From positions 1 to 49,648 of the forward strand of contig DAONFG010000024.1 in assembly GCA_035403465.1 (NCBI GenBank): a stretch of 49,648 nucleotides of DNA, given 5' to 3'. The position numbers were made by a program, and so were the translations under genes. Under the pieces are notes generated by a model. That model was not told the DNA's origin and did not search any database. It saw only the letters and a list, made by a program, of their open reading frames with translations. Of the stretch, positions 1 to 8,079 are shown piece after piece. Position 1 is the first letter of the stretch. Every line of letters begins with the position of its first letter. Origin of the DNA: JAAYBQ01 sp035403465 (GTDB lineage Bacteria; Spirochaetota; UBA4802; UBA5550).

Positions 1-86
1 TAACGTCATAATCTCCTGAATAAGCGTATATTCTGCATTTTTTGACAGAGTAATTATAATTGTTTCTAAACACTATTGCTGTTAAT

Positions 87-115
87 GCCCGTTTCCGGGC
101 TTTTCCTTTTTTTTA
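87..115 (+). terminator. Rho-independent terminator of an upstream unit
   Basis: A GCCCG/CGGGC stem with a TTTC loop (87-100) is followed by a T-rich run (101-115). It would end a plus-strand transcript entering from the left of the window and so separates that unit from fliD, which has its own promoter just downstream. Confidence 0.8.
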
Positions 116-129
116 TGTTACATAATGCT

Positions 130-156
130 TATACTTTAATCCCATAATACCGATAA
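130..156 (+). promoter_or_regulatory. Sigma-28 (FliA) class promoter for fliD
   Basis: TATACTTT (130-137) and ACCGATAA (149-156) are separated by exactly 11 bases. They match the FliA consensus TAAAGTTT-N11-GCCGATAA at 6 of 8 and 7 of 8 positions. fliD is a late flagellar gene in many bacteria, so the location fits. Transcription would start near 163, leaving a leader of about 100 bases. Confidence 0.8.
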
Positions 157-162
157 GATAAT

Positions 163-207
163 TCAGGAGTAACAGGCTGTATTTTTTGTATTTTATACAG
201 CTCCTGA
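163..207 (+). other. Stem-loop in the fliD leader
   Basis: TCAGGA (163-168) pairs with TCCTGA (202-207), and GCTGTAT (176-182) pairs with ATACAGC (195-201), with a bulge on the left side and a T-rich loop. It lies at the predicted 5' end of the fliD transcript. It could stabilise the message or weakly terminate read-through. Its function is inferred only from position. Confidence 0.45.
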
Positions 208-262
208 TTATTTTGTAAATGTTCTGCCGCTTTTCAGCAGGCAGGAAAAATTGGAGGACAGG

Positions 263-2260
263 ATGCCGGTTACATTGGGCGGTGTAGCTTCCGGGATGGA
301 TACTGATTCCATAATCGCGAAACTACTCGATGTGGAAGCGCAGCCGATCAAGCAGTATGAGCAGGATAAGAAGCTCAGCAGCTATAAAAAAGAAGCCCTT
401 AAAAATCTGCAGGGCAAGCTGAAGGATCTTGACGGCAAGGCAAGAGACCTTTACGGCTTCAGGGCGAGTTTTGATGATAAGCTGGCAGTCTCGTCAGACA
501 GCACGGTGCTTGATGCGCGCGGCACAAAGCAGGCTGATGTGGGGACAAAAAAGATAGAGGTGATGCAGCTTGCTTCGGCGCATAAGATATCCTCTGATCC
601 GGTGGATGGTGAGAAGAAACTCCCTGCGGGATCATTCACTATTATTGTTAATGGTGTTGAAAAAAAGGTCAGCTTCAAAGGGGGCAAGCTCAAATCATTG
701 AACGATATGATAAACGAGTCTGCTTCAGAGATTATCTCTTCAGAATATGTGAATACAGAAGGGACATCCAATATTATTGTGCTCACCTCTAAAACCACGG
801 GTAAAAAAGGAGAGATCAATTTTACAGGCGGCGAGGAGCTGCTGAAAGAGGCCGGGTTCATAAAGGGTGAGAAGGTAACAGACCAGAAAGACACGCCGGT
901 TGTGTTTGACAGTAAATATATTATGAGCTATAGCGGTGAACCGAAACCTGAGGGGCAGGACGGGAACATGAGCGTGGGACGGGACGGGGCTGAATTGACA
1001 ATAAACGGGGTGCTCTGGAGGGAGTATGAGCTCCCCCTGAAGACCATGGTTGAAAAAGATACTGTATTCAGGTTTACATTCAAATATGACAAGCAGATCG
1101 AGGAGAAGGTCCCCCTCCGGATAGAGACCGGACCTGATGAGGAGATAAATGTCAAGGGGATAAAGCTCCACAGCTACAACATTTCAAGGCTGCGTCCCCT
1201 TTCAAAAAAAGAGGATAGAAAATTTGATACGATTATCGGTGTGGGAGCGGTTGTATTTGACAAGGGCAAGCGAATTGAGAAGATATATCCCGTAGATAAG
1301 GATGCGGCAAATAAATATGAGCTTCCCATCGGAAAAGATTTTGAAGGGAAGAGCCTGGAGAAGCTGATTTTCTACTGCAATGACGGAAAAGTGATATTTT
1401 CCGATGCGCTTATCGTAACACCTGTCAAGTCAAAGGGAAACTTTGAGCTGAAGAATATCGTGGAGGAGGCTGCTAATGCAAAGCTGAAGGTTGACGGGGT
1501 TGTGATTGAAAGGGAGAGGAACGATGAACTAAACGATATAATAAAGGGACTCGTCCTGAACCTTAAAAGAAAGTCAGAGATACCTGTTGAGATAAAGACA
1601 ACATACGATGTTGACAAATCCCTCAAGAAGATAAAGGATTTTGTTGACTCGTATAATGCATATATCGATATGCATATACAGCTGACAAAGACTGTCAAGA
1701 CAGATAAACCCGGCCAATCGGAGAAGCTCAGTGAAAGCGGCCTGTTTGTAAGTGATTCGACGCTGATCCGTCTTGAAAATATGATCAAGACCACTGTTAA
1801 CGGGGCGTATTCAAGCAGGCTTGAAAAGCAGATCAGGCTTTTTACCCAGATGGGAGTGAGCACAGGCAAGGTCAACTCGAACTGGGATTCAATAAAAGAA
1901 GGCAAGCTTACTATTGATGAGGATGAGCTGCGGAAGGCTATTGCAGAAAATCCCGAAGGTGTTACGGCTTTTTTCGGTGCAGACACTGACGGTGATAACA
2001 GGACAGACTCGGGGATGGCCTTTACCCTTGTGAGGGAACTTGAACCGTATATATCATACGGCAAGAATATTATTCAGACCAAGATTGATTATGAAGATGA
2101 ACTGATCAAGATGGCAAACCAGAAAATCGAAAAGCAGATGACACACCTGAAGCAGTACGAGGAGAAGCTGAGAAAAAAATTCGGTACTATGGAAAAGACT
2201 ATATCAGGTTCAAAACAGCAGCAGGACTGGATGAAGAACCAGATGGGCGGCGGCAAATAA
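263..2260 (+). CDS. fliD: Flagellar hook-associated protein 2 (filament cap)
   Basis: FliD caps the growing flagellar filament and helps flagellin monomers fold into place at the tip. The N-terminus carries the family hallmark SGMDTDSIIAKLL, followed by coiled-coil-prone helices. The C-terminal third (about 420-650) has the conserved FliD_C region ending in a long charged coiled coil and a glycine-rich tail. At 665 residues it is longer than enterobacterial FliD (about 470), in line with the large FliD proteins of spirochaetes. I chose the ATG at 263 because GGAGG lies five bases upstream; a TTG at 251 would read through that ribosome site. A FliA-type promoter precedes it, and the next gene follows after 12 bases, probably in the same transcript. 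Confidence 0.93.
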   Translation: MPVTLGGVASGMDTDSIIAKLLDVEAQPIKQYEQDKKLSSYKKEALKNLQGKLKDLDGKARDLYGFRASFDDKLAVSSDSTVLDARGTKQADVGTKKIEVMQLASAHKISSDPVDGEKKLPAGSFTIIVNGVEKKVSFKGGKLKSLNDMINESASEIISSEYVNTEGTSNIIVLTSKTTGKKGEINFTGGEELLKEAGFIKGEKVTDQKDTPVVFDSKYIMSYSGEPKPEGQDGNMSVGRDGAELTINGVLWREYELPLKTMVEKDTVFRFTFKYDKQIEEKVPLRIETGPDEEINVKGIKLHSYNISRLRPLSKKEDRKFDTIIGVGAVVFDKGKRIEKIYPVDKDAANKYELPIGKDFEGKSLEKLIFYCNDGKVIFSDALIVTPVKSKGNFELKNIVEEAANAKLKVDGVVIERERNDELNDIIKGLVLNLKRKSEIPVEIKTTYDVDKSLKKIKDFVDSYNAYIDMHIQLTKTVKTDKPGQSEKLSESGLFVSDSTLIRLENMIKTTVNGAYSSRLEKQIRLFTQMGVSTGKVNSNWDSIKEGKLTIDEDELRKAIAENPEGVTAFFGADTDGDNRTDSGMAFTLVRELEPYISYGKNIIQTKIDYEDELIKMANQKIEKQMTHLKQYEEKLRKKFGTMEKTISGSKQQQDWMKNQMGGGK

Positions 2261-2272
2261 TAAGCGGAGGCT

Positions 2273-3265
2273 ATGATGGAAGTCAGGATTAACGATTATC
2301 CGGTTGAGATAATGCTGGAGAATGAAAAAAATGCCAAAGAGGTGGTAAAATCGATCACAGAATGGATCAATGAAAAAAACCTTATTTTCCTGGGTGTTGA
2401 TATAGATGGTAACTATCACGACGCGGAAGAGGTACCTCCTGTGCCCGTTGAAAATATAACTATGATGAACTGCCTTGTGCAGTCAAGGGCTGATGTTGTT
2501 TATGAAACCGTAAATGAAGGAATAGCTTATTGCGACAGGGTGCTCGGGTTTCTACAGCATACAGGCGATGAGGGTATTGATGCCGATGAACTTGGAGACC
2601 TGATTTCAGGTATGGAGTGGCTGCAGGAGGTCTTTTCAACAATTGCCGGTCTTCTGAAAATGGACCTTGGCAAGATCAGTTTCAGGGATGAAAAGGTTTC
2701 GGCCTATATTGAAAAACTTGCAGCGTTGAAGCATAAGATTGTGACCTTTATGTCAGAGATGAAAGATCAGGATGATATCGATATTGAGGAGAATATTTTT
2801 TATAGCCTCAGGGAGATCTTTGGTGTTTTCCTGGTAAGCGAGGAGATGAAGAGGCTTATTATTGACAGTATCGATTCTCCTGATGTATTGCTTCAGTCAC
2901 TCAAAGAAGTAAAGGAGATGCTCCCGCAGCAGCTTGAGCTCCTGGAACAGATCGCGGCAGCATACCAGACAGGCAATGATCCGGAGGGTGTGGATAAACT
3001 TTTCCGTTTTATAGACTTCCTGTTCACATACACGCGCACATGCTACCAGGTCTCACCGGTGTTCGGGGTAGACCTCAAAGAGATACTGATAGATGGCATT
3101 TCTCTTGAAGAAAAAAATCGCGAGCTACAGACACTGATGAACGAAACCATGGATATCATGGAGAGCAACGACATGATAAGCCTGGCCGATATACTTGAAT
3201 ACGAAATTAAAGAGAGCCTTGAAAACATTGATAAATACATAGACCTTCTGCTGGAACAGGTATAG
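2273..3265 (+). CDS. Unrecognised protein encoded next to fliD
   Basis: This 330-residue acidic, largely helical protein has no signal peptide and no membrane segment, so it is probably cytoplasmic. I recognise no domain. The first 60 residues (start MMEVRINDYPVEI) look like a small beta-alpha unit; the rest is predicted to be a long helical bundle. GGAGG ends three bases before the ATG at 2273 and a second ATG follows at 2276, so the exact start is uncertain by one codon. It lies 12 bases after fliD, which points to a shared flagellar transcript and possibly a chaperone or assembly role. That role is inferred from position only. Confidence 0.8.
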   Translation: MMEVRINDYPVEIMLENEKNAKEVVKSITEWINEKNLIFLGVDIDGNYHDAEEVPPVPVENITMMNCLVQSRADVVYETVNEGIAYCDRVLGFLQHTGDEGIDADELGDLISGMEWLQEVFSTIAGLLKMDLGKISFRDEKVSAYIEKLAALKHKIVTFMSEMKDQDDIDIEENIFYSLREIFGVFLVSEEMKRLIIDSIDSPDVLLQSLKEVKEMLPQQLELLEQIAAAYQTGNDPEGVDKLFRFIDFLFTYTRTCYQVSPVFGVDLKEILIDGISLEEKNRELQTLMNETMDIMESNDMISLADILEYEIKESLENIDKYIDLLLEQV

Positions 3266-3279
3266 GCGGAGCCTTTATC

Positions 3280-3408
3280 TTGAAACGCAGAGCTTTGCCC
3301 TTTGCTGACCGGATATTTTTTATGGTTCGCAACCTTATTGAGTACGGAAGATACAAGGGCGACCCGGTTAAAGCGGTGAAGCTTCTTCATAAATTTGCCG
3401 GTGAGTGA
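3280..3408 (+). CDS. Small basic ORF (42 aa) downstream of the fliD unit
   Basis: A TTG at 3280, preceded by GGCGGAG, opens a 42-codon frame rich in Arg and Lys with a central hydrophobic patch (MVRNLIEYGRYKGD). It starts 14 bases after the previous stop and overlaps the next small ORF by a few bases, the tight packing typical of an operon. No family is recognised. It could also be non-coding leader. Confidence 0.4.
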   Translation: MKRRALPFADRIFFMVRNLIEYGRYKGDPVKAVKLLHKFAGE

Positions 3409-3607
3409 ATGTGAACTGCATTTTTATAACTACATGAAGGTTTTTAACGAGGTAATCGGGTTTGTTCAGCTGCATAATGAGTATTACTGTCAGGAATATA
3501 ATAACGGCTATACCGACGGTCCGCGTGAAAATACAAAAGAGGAAAAAAATTTTATTAAGCGCCACAGCGAGGTCCCGTCCGGCATAATCGATGCAATGAT
3601 AGGCTGA
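3401..3607 (+). CDS. Small acidic ORF (68 aa) ending the fliD unit
   Basis: The frame is open from a TTG at 3395; the GTG at 3401 overlaps the preceding stop and is the better coupled start, giving 68 residues. The protein has an aromatic-rich N-terminal half (FYNYMKVFNEVIGFV) and a charged tail. No family is recognised; it is too short for FliS. Its main support is the tight spacing behind the fliD-linked genes. The kdp control region begins right after its stop. Confidence 0.45.
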   Translation: MSECELHFYNYMKVFNEVIGFVQLHNEYYCQEYNNGYTDGPRENTKEEKNFIKRHSEVPSGIIDAMIG

Positions 3608-3625
3608 GTTTTTTTCTGACACCAT

Positions 3626-3654
3626 TTGAAGTAATATTGTATTAACAAAATACT
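3626..3654 (+). promoter_or_regulatory. Candidate sigma-70 promoter for kdp
   Basis: TTGAAG (3626-3631) and AATACT (3649-3654) are 17 bases apart, a fair match to the housekeeping consensus. It sits at the left edge of the repeat array that may bind KdpE. The true kdp start could instead lie inside or after that array, because an activator usually binds upstream of the -35 box. Confidence 0.35.
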
Positions 3655-3719
3655 AACGCAACTAACCTGCAAACTCACCGCATTTTAACGGCTTTTAATC
3701 CTGCTTTAACATCCTTAAT
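3641..3719 (+). promoter_or_regulatory. Phased TTTAAC-type repeats, candidate KdpE operator
   Basis: Seven related hexamers lie on one strand: ATTAAC 3641, ACTAAC 3652, ACTAAC 3661, TTTAAC 3684, TTTAAT 3694, TTTAAC 3705 and CTTAAT 3714. Steps are 11, 9, 23, 10, 11 and 9 bases, close to whole helical turns. Direct repeats at one-turn spacing are the usual target of OmpR/PhoB/KdpE-type winged-helix regulators, and kdpE is in this operon. Confidence 0.55.
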
Positions 3720-3773
3720 ATGGACTTGATGGTTGTTTTTCTGTATATCATAAGCAGTTGCGGGGTGATTTAT

Positions 3774-5480
3774 ATGAATGCTTATGATATTTGTGCGGGT
3801 CTGGTCTTTTTTACTGTGACGGTTTTTTTGTCCTATCTGCTGGGCTTATATATGAAGAGGATTTACGCAGGAGAGAAAACGTTTTTAAGTAAGATAATCC
3901 GCCCTGCTGAAAATCTTGTTTATAGCATCTGCGGTATAGATGAGTCAGATGAAATGACATGGAAATCATACGCGCTTGCATTCATCATATTCAATGCTGC
4001 AGGCTTTATTTTTCTTGTTTCTATCCAGGTCTTTCAGAATTTTCTTCCGCTTAACCCGCAGAACTTTCACGGTGTAAAATGGGATTCGGCTATAAATACT
4101 GCAATTTCATTTGTAACAAATACAAACTGGCAGGGCTACGGCGGCGAGGTAACAATGAGTTATTTTACCCAGCTGGCAGGTCTTACTGTACAGAATTTTT
4201 TATCTGCATCTGCAGGTATGGCCGCGGGTGTTGCGCTACTGCGGGGATTTACCAGAAGGGAATCAATGTCAATAGGAAACTTCTGGGTTGATTTGACCAG
4301 GTCAGTGCTGTATATACTGCTTCCTCTTTCATTAGTTATGGCGGTCTTGCTGCTTTCTCAGGGTGTGGTTCAGGCTGTAGGTAATTATATTGAGGCAGTT
4401 ACACTGGAGGGGGGCAGGCAGCTTATTCCGCTGGGCCCTGCTGCCTCGCAGGTCGCTATTAAACAGCTCGGCTCAAATGGCGGAGGATTTTTCAGCGTGA
4501 ACTCGGCGCATCCCTTTGAAAATCCCACATTCATATCAAACATTATTGAGAACATTTCAATCTTAATAATACCATTCGCCTTTGTATTTATGTCCGGTTT
4601 TATACTTAACAACAGGAAACAGGCAAGGGCAATATTTATTACCATGACATTCCTGTTTCTTGCAGGAATGTCTCTAATCCTCTGGTCTGAAACAAGGCCC
4701 GTTCAGTATATGCAGGGTGCAAATATTCAGAGTGCGGTCAACATGGAGGGAAAAGAATCAAGGATCGGTGTATTCTGGTCCGCAGTGTGGAGCCAGTCGA
4801 CAACTGCAACATCAAACGGAAGCGTTAACAGTATGCATGACAGTTATATGCCGCTTTCAGGACTGGTGCATATGTTCAACATGGGTATCGGCGAGGTTGT
4901 TTACGGCGGAGTCGGTGTGGGTTTTATCGGCTTTATCCTGTATATAATTTTGTCAATGTTCGTTGCAGGTCTTATGATTGGAAGGACACCGGAATTCCTG
5001 GGGAAAAAACTTGGACCTTTCGAAATGACTATGTCAATGACAGCACTGCTTGTTCCGATGATAACGGCTGTTATACTTTCTGCTGTAGCTGTATCTACGG
5101 CAGCCGGGCTCTCCGGTCTTAACAACCGTTCATCGCATGGACTGTCAGAAATACTTTATGCATATTTTTCATGCGCGGGAAACAATGGTTCAGCCTTCGC
5201 TGGTTTGAATACAGATACAGTTTTTTATAACCTTACACTCTCGCTGGCGCTTATTGCCGGACGGTTTGCAACAGTAATTCCTGCGCTTGCCATAGCAGGT
5301 TCGCTTGCCTCAAAAAAGATTGTCCCGCAGAACATGGCATCTTTCCCCACAACCGGGCTGATGTTTGTTATAATAGCCGGCGGTGTAATTATAATCATGG
5401 GTGCGCTCACATTTTTCCCTGTGTTTGCGCTTGGTCCCCTGCTTGAGCATCTTTTCATGGGGCAAGGACTGAAATTTTAA
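3774..5480 (+). CDS. kdpA: Potassium-transporting ATPase, potassium-binding subunit KdpA
   Basis: KdpA is the channel-like inner-membrane subunit that selects potassium in the high-affinity KdpFABC pump. The protein is almost wholly hydrophobic helices with selectivity-filter loops that match the family: TNTNWQGYGGE, SNGGGFFSVNSAHPFENP, TATSNGSVNSMHD and AGNNGSAFAGL. The open frame begins at 3720, but the ATG at 3774 has GGGGTGA six bases upstream, matches the usual KdpA length (568 versus about 557) and leaves room for the control region. The extra 18 codons are hydrophobic; no separate KdpF ORF is visible in any frame. It starts the kdpABCDE operon. Confidence 0.95.
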   Translation: MNAYDICAGLVFFTVTVFLSYLLGLYMKRIYAGEKTFLSKIIRPAENLVYSICGIDESDEMTWKSYALAFIIFNAAGFIFLVSIQVFQNFLPLNPQNFHGVKWDSAINTAISFVTNTNWQGYGGEVTMSYFTQLAGLTVQNFLSASAGMAAGVALLRGFTRRESMSIGNFWVDLTRSVLYILLPLSLVMAVLLLSQGVVQAVGNYIEAVTLEGGRQLIPLGPAASQVAIKQLGSNGGGFFSVNSAHPFENPTFISNIIENISILIIPFAFVFMSGFILNNRKQARAIFITMTFLFLAGMSLILWSETRPVQYMQGANIQSAVNMEGKESRIGVFWSAVWSQSTTATSNGSVNSMHDSYMPLSGLVHMFNMGIGEVVYGGVGVGFIGFILYIILSMFVAGLMIGRTPEFLGKKLGPFEMTMSMTALLVPMITAVILSAVAVSTAAGLSGLNNRSSHGLSEILYAYFSCAGNNGSAFAGLNTDTVFYNLTLSLALIAGRFATVIPALAIAGSLASKKIVPQNMASFPTTGLMFVIIAGGVIIIMGALTFFPVFALGPLLEHLFMGQGLKF

Positions 5481-5490
5481 GGAGAGCTGT

Positions 5491-7500
5491 ATGAATGTTT
5501 TTCGTTTAAAATTTATTATACCGGCACTAAAGGATGCTGTAATAAAACTGAATCCTGTAACTCTCAGGAAAAATCCCGTAATGCTCGTTGTGGAGATCGG
5601 TTCGGTAATCACAACTTATTCTTTCATTTACAGTATGATTACAGGCGGCAGCTTTGCACTGGCTTTCAATATAAGCATATGGTTATGGTTTACGGTTCTC
5701 TTCTCGAATTTTGCCGAGGCCCTTGCGGAAAACAAAGGTAAAGCCCGGGCTGAATCGCTCAGGAGCACCAAAAACCAGCTGGTCGCAACAAAGATCAGAG
5801 AAGACCATGAGGAGAAGGTAAGTGCCGTTAAACTGGAAAAGAATGATGTAGTGAGGGTACTCCAGGGCGAGACAATTCCTGGTGACGGTGATATAATCGA
5901 AGGTTCGGCACTTGTTGATGAATCCGCGATAACAGGGGAATCCGCGCCCGTGATCCGTGAATCAGGTGGTGACAGGTGCGGCGTAACTGGCGGGACAAAG
6001 GTATTGTCCGGGACAATAATGATCAGGATAGCAGTAAACCAGGGGGAGTCGTTTCTTGACAGCATGATTAAAATGGTTGAGAGCGCCAGGAGACAGAAAT
6101 CTCCCAATGAATCTGCGATGGACATCCTTCTTGTATCCCTTACAATACTTTTTATTACTGTAGTTGCTACTTTACCTGCGTTTTCAGGATACATGGGAAT
6201 AAAAATATCGGTTCCGGTACTGGTCGCTCTGCTCGTATGCCTTATGCCTACAACAATAGGAGGCCTTCTCCCTGCTATAGGTATAGCGGGCATGGACAGG
6301 GTCCTGCAGCATAATGTAATAGCTATGAGCGGTCGGGCAATAGAGGCGGCAGGTGATGTTAATGTTGTGCTGCTCGACAAGACAGGTACAATAACTCTGG
6401 GTAACAGGATGGCTAGCGAATTCATTCCGGGTGATGGTGTAGATATGAATGAGCTTATAAATGCCGCTATGTTTGCCTCCCTTGCCGATGAAACACCTGA
6501 AGGGAGAAGCATTGTTGTTCTTGCCAAAAAAGAGCTGGGTATTCACGGCAGCGATATACGGCAGCCTGAAGGATCAGTATTCATACCCTTTACTCCGGAG
6601 TCAGCCATGAGCGGTATAGATATTAATGGAGTATGCATAAGAAAAGGATCGCTACAGGCAATTAAAGGCCTTGCTGATAAAAAAGGTTTTTCAATGACAG
6701 AGAGTATAACACACAATGCGGATCGCGTAAGCATGGCAGGAGATACACCACTTGTAGTTGTCAGCGGCATCCGGGTGCTTGGTGTAATAAGGTTGAAGGA
6801 TATTATCAAGGAGGGTATAGCGAACAGGATCGCCCAGCTTCGTAAAATCGGTATTAAATCAATAATGATTACCGGTGATGCTCATCTTACCGCTGCTTCA
6901 ATAGCTGCAGAGGCAGGTCTTGATGATTTTGTGGCGCAGGCCAAACCTGAATCGAAGCTCCGGATAATCAGGAAATTTCAGCAGCAGGGCAACATGGTGG
7001 CAATGATAGGTGACGGTACCAATGATGCGCCTGCCCTGGCACAGGCTGACGTTGCAGTGGCAATGAACGCGGGGACACAGGCAGCACGTGAAGCTGCAAA
7101 CATGATAGACCTTGATTCATCACCGACAAAGCTGCTTGATATTGTTGAGACCGGGAAGGAGATACTTATAACAAGGGGGGCGCTTACCACATTCAGTATC
7201 GCTAATGATGTTGCGAAATATTTTGCCATTATACCCGCACTCTTTGCTGTAAAATATCCTGAACTTAATATTCTCAATATAATGAAGCTGGAAAGTGCTG
7301 AGTCCGCGGTGCTTTCGGCTATAATTTTTAATGCATTAATAATTCCGGCACTCATTCCAGTGGCATTAAAAGGAGTGAAATACAGTGTTACGTCAGTCTC
7401 GGCTCTGCTTAGAAGAAATCTGTTAGTTTATGGTCTTGGAGGGATTATACTCCCGTTTATCGGTATAAAGATTATTGATATGATGCTAAGGATAATATAG
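5491..7500 (+). CDS. kdpB: Potassium-transporting P-type ATPase, catalytic subunit KdpB
   Basis: KdpB hydrolyses ATP and drives uptake through KdpA. P-type ATPase landmarks are all present: TGES in the actuator domain (residues 148-151), DKTGT with the phosphorylated Asp at 296, and GDGTNDAPAL in the hinge. The ending FSIANDVAKYFAIIPA is typical of KdpB membrane helices. In E. coli the serine of the TGES motif is an inhibitory phosphorylation site; Ser151 is its counterpart. The length of 669 is normal (about 680). AGGAGAG lies ahead of the ATG, 10 bases after kdpA. Confidence 0.97.
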   Translation: MNVFRLKFIIPALKDAVIKLNPVTLRKNPVMLVVEIGSVITTYSFIYSMITGGSFALAFNISIWLWFTVLFSNFAEALAENKGKARAESLRSTKNQLVATKIREDHEEKVSAVKLEKNDVVRVLQGETIPGDGDIIEGSALVDESAITGESAPVIRESGGDRCGVTGGTKVLSGTIMIRIAVNQGESFLDSMIKMVESARRQKSPNESAMDILLVSLTILFITVVATLPAFSGYMGIKISVPVLVALLVCLMPTTIGGLLPAIGIAGMDRVLQHNVIAMSGRAIEAAGDVNVVLLDKTGTITLGNRMASEFIPGDGVDMNELINAAMFASLADETPEGRSIVVLAKKELGIHGSDIRQPEGSVFIPFTPESAMSGIDINGVCIRKGSLQAIKGLADKKGFSMTESITHNADRVSMAGDTPLVVVSGIRVLGVIRLKDIIKEGIANRIAQLRKIGIKSIMITGDAHLTAASIAAEAGLDDFVAQAKPESKLRIIRKFQQQGNMVAMIGDGTNDAPALAQADVAVAMNAGTQAAREAANMIDLDSSPTKLLDIVETGKEILITRGALTTFSIANDVAKYFAIIPALFAVKYPELNILNIMKLESAESAVLSAIIFNALIIPALIPVALKGVKYSVTSVSALLRRNLLVYGLGGIILPFIGIKIIDMMLRII

Positions 7501-8079
7501 GTGAGAGATATGGGACAGCTGAAAATATCAGTTCTGGCGCTGCTTGTTTTTACCATCATTTGCGGTGCAGTTTATCCTGTCGTGGTAACAGGTGCGGGCT
7601 ATATTTTTTTTAGAGATAAGGCGGCGGGGAGCCTTTTAATTAAAGAAGGTGTGATCCGCGGATCAGTATTCATTGGGCAGAATTTTACACGACCTGAGTA
7701 CTTTCATGGAAGACCCTCTGCGGTCAGTTATGATTCCTCCCTGTCCGGCGGAAGCAATCTGGGGCATACAAGCAGTAAGCTTGATGACCAAGTGATAAAA
7801 CGTGATGAAGCTCTGAGAAAGGTAAATAATCTTCCGGCTGATTTTCCAATTCCGGAAGATCTTTTATTTGCGTCAGGGAGCGGTCTTGATCCTCACATTT
7901 CAGTGGATTCGGCATTGCTTCAGGCTGGGAGAATCGCATCTGAAAGAAAGGTCGAGGTGTCAGATATTGAAAATGTTATTAAACAATATAGTGAAAGACA
8001 AATTCCGTTTTACGGCAAAAGGTTTGTAAATGTTCTGAAACTGAACGCAGCGCTTGATGGTATGGGGGTGGCAAGATGA
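7501..8079 (+). CDS. kdpC: Potassium-transporting ATPase subunit KdpC
   Basis: KdpC is the single-span subunit that stabilises the Kdp pump. A hydrophobic N-terminal helix (ISVLALLVFTIICGAVYPVV) is followed by a periplasmic domain with the family blocks NFTRPEYFHGRPSA, SGGSNLG and SGSGLDPHIS. The frame starts at a GTG touching the kdpB stop; an ATG at 7510 preceded by AGGTGAG is an equally likely start and would drop three residues. The stop overlaps the kdpD ATG (ATGA), so the two are translationally coupled. Confidence 0.95.
   Translation: MRDMGQLKISVLALLVFTIICGAVYPVVVTGAGYIFFRDKAAGSLLIKEGVIRGSVFIGQNFTRPEYFHGRPSAVSYDSSLSGGSNLGHTSSKLDDQVIKRDEALRKVNNLPADFPIPEDLLFASGSGLDPHISVDSALLQAGRIASERKVEVSDIENVIKQYSERQIPFYGKRFVNVLKLNAALDGMGVAR

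Noticed and set aside
42..60. TTGACA and TATAAT near the left edge
   Set aside because: Only seven bases apart, so not a promoter.
3720..3773. A possible KdpF peptide before kdpA
   Set aside because: The only hydrophobic frame is continuous with kdpA; the other two frames stop or lack a start.
5628..6527. A 299-codon minus-strand frame opposite kdpB
   Set aside because: It mirrors the third-position pattern of kdpB and shows no family features; kdpB is certain.
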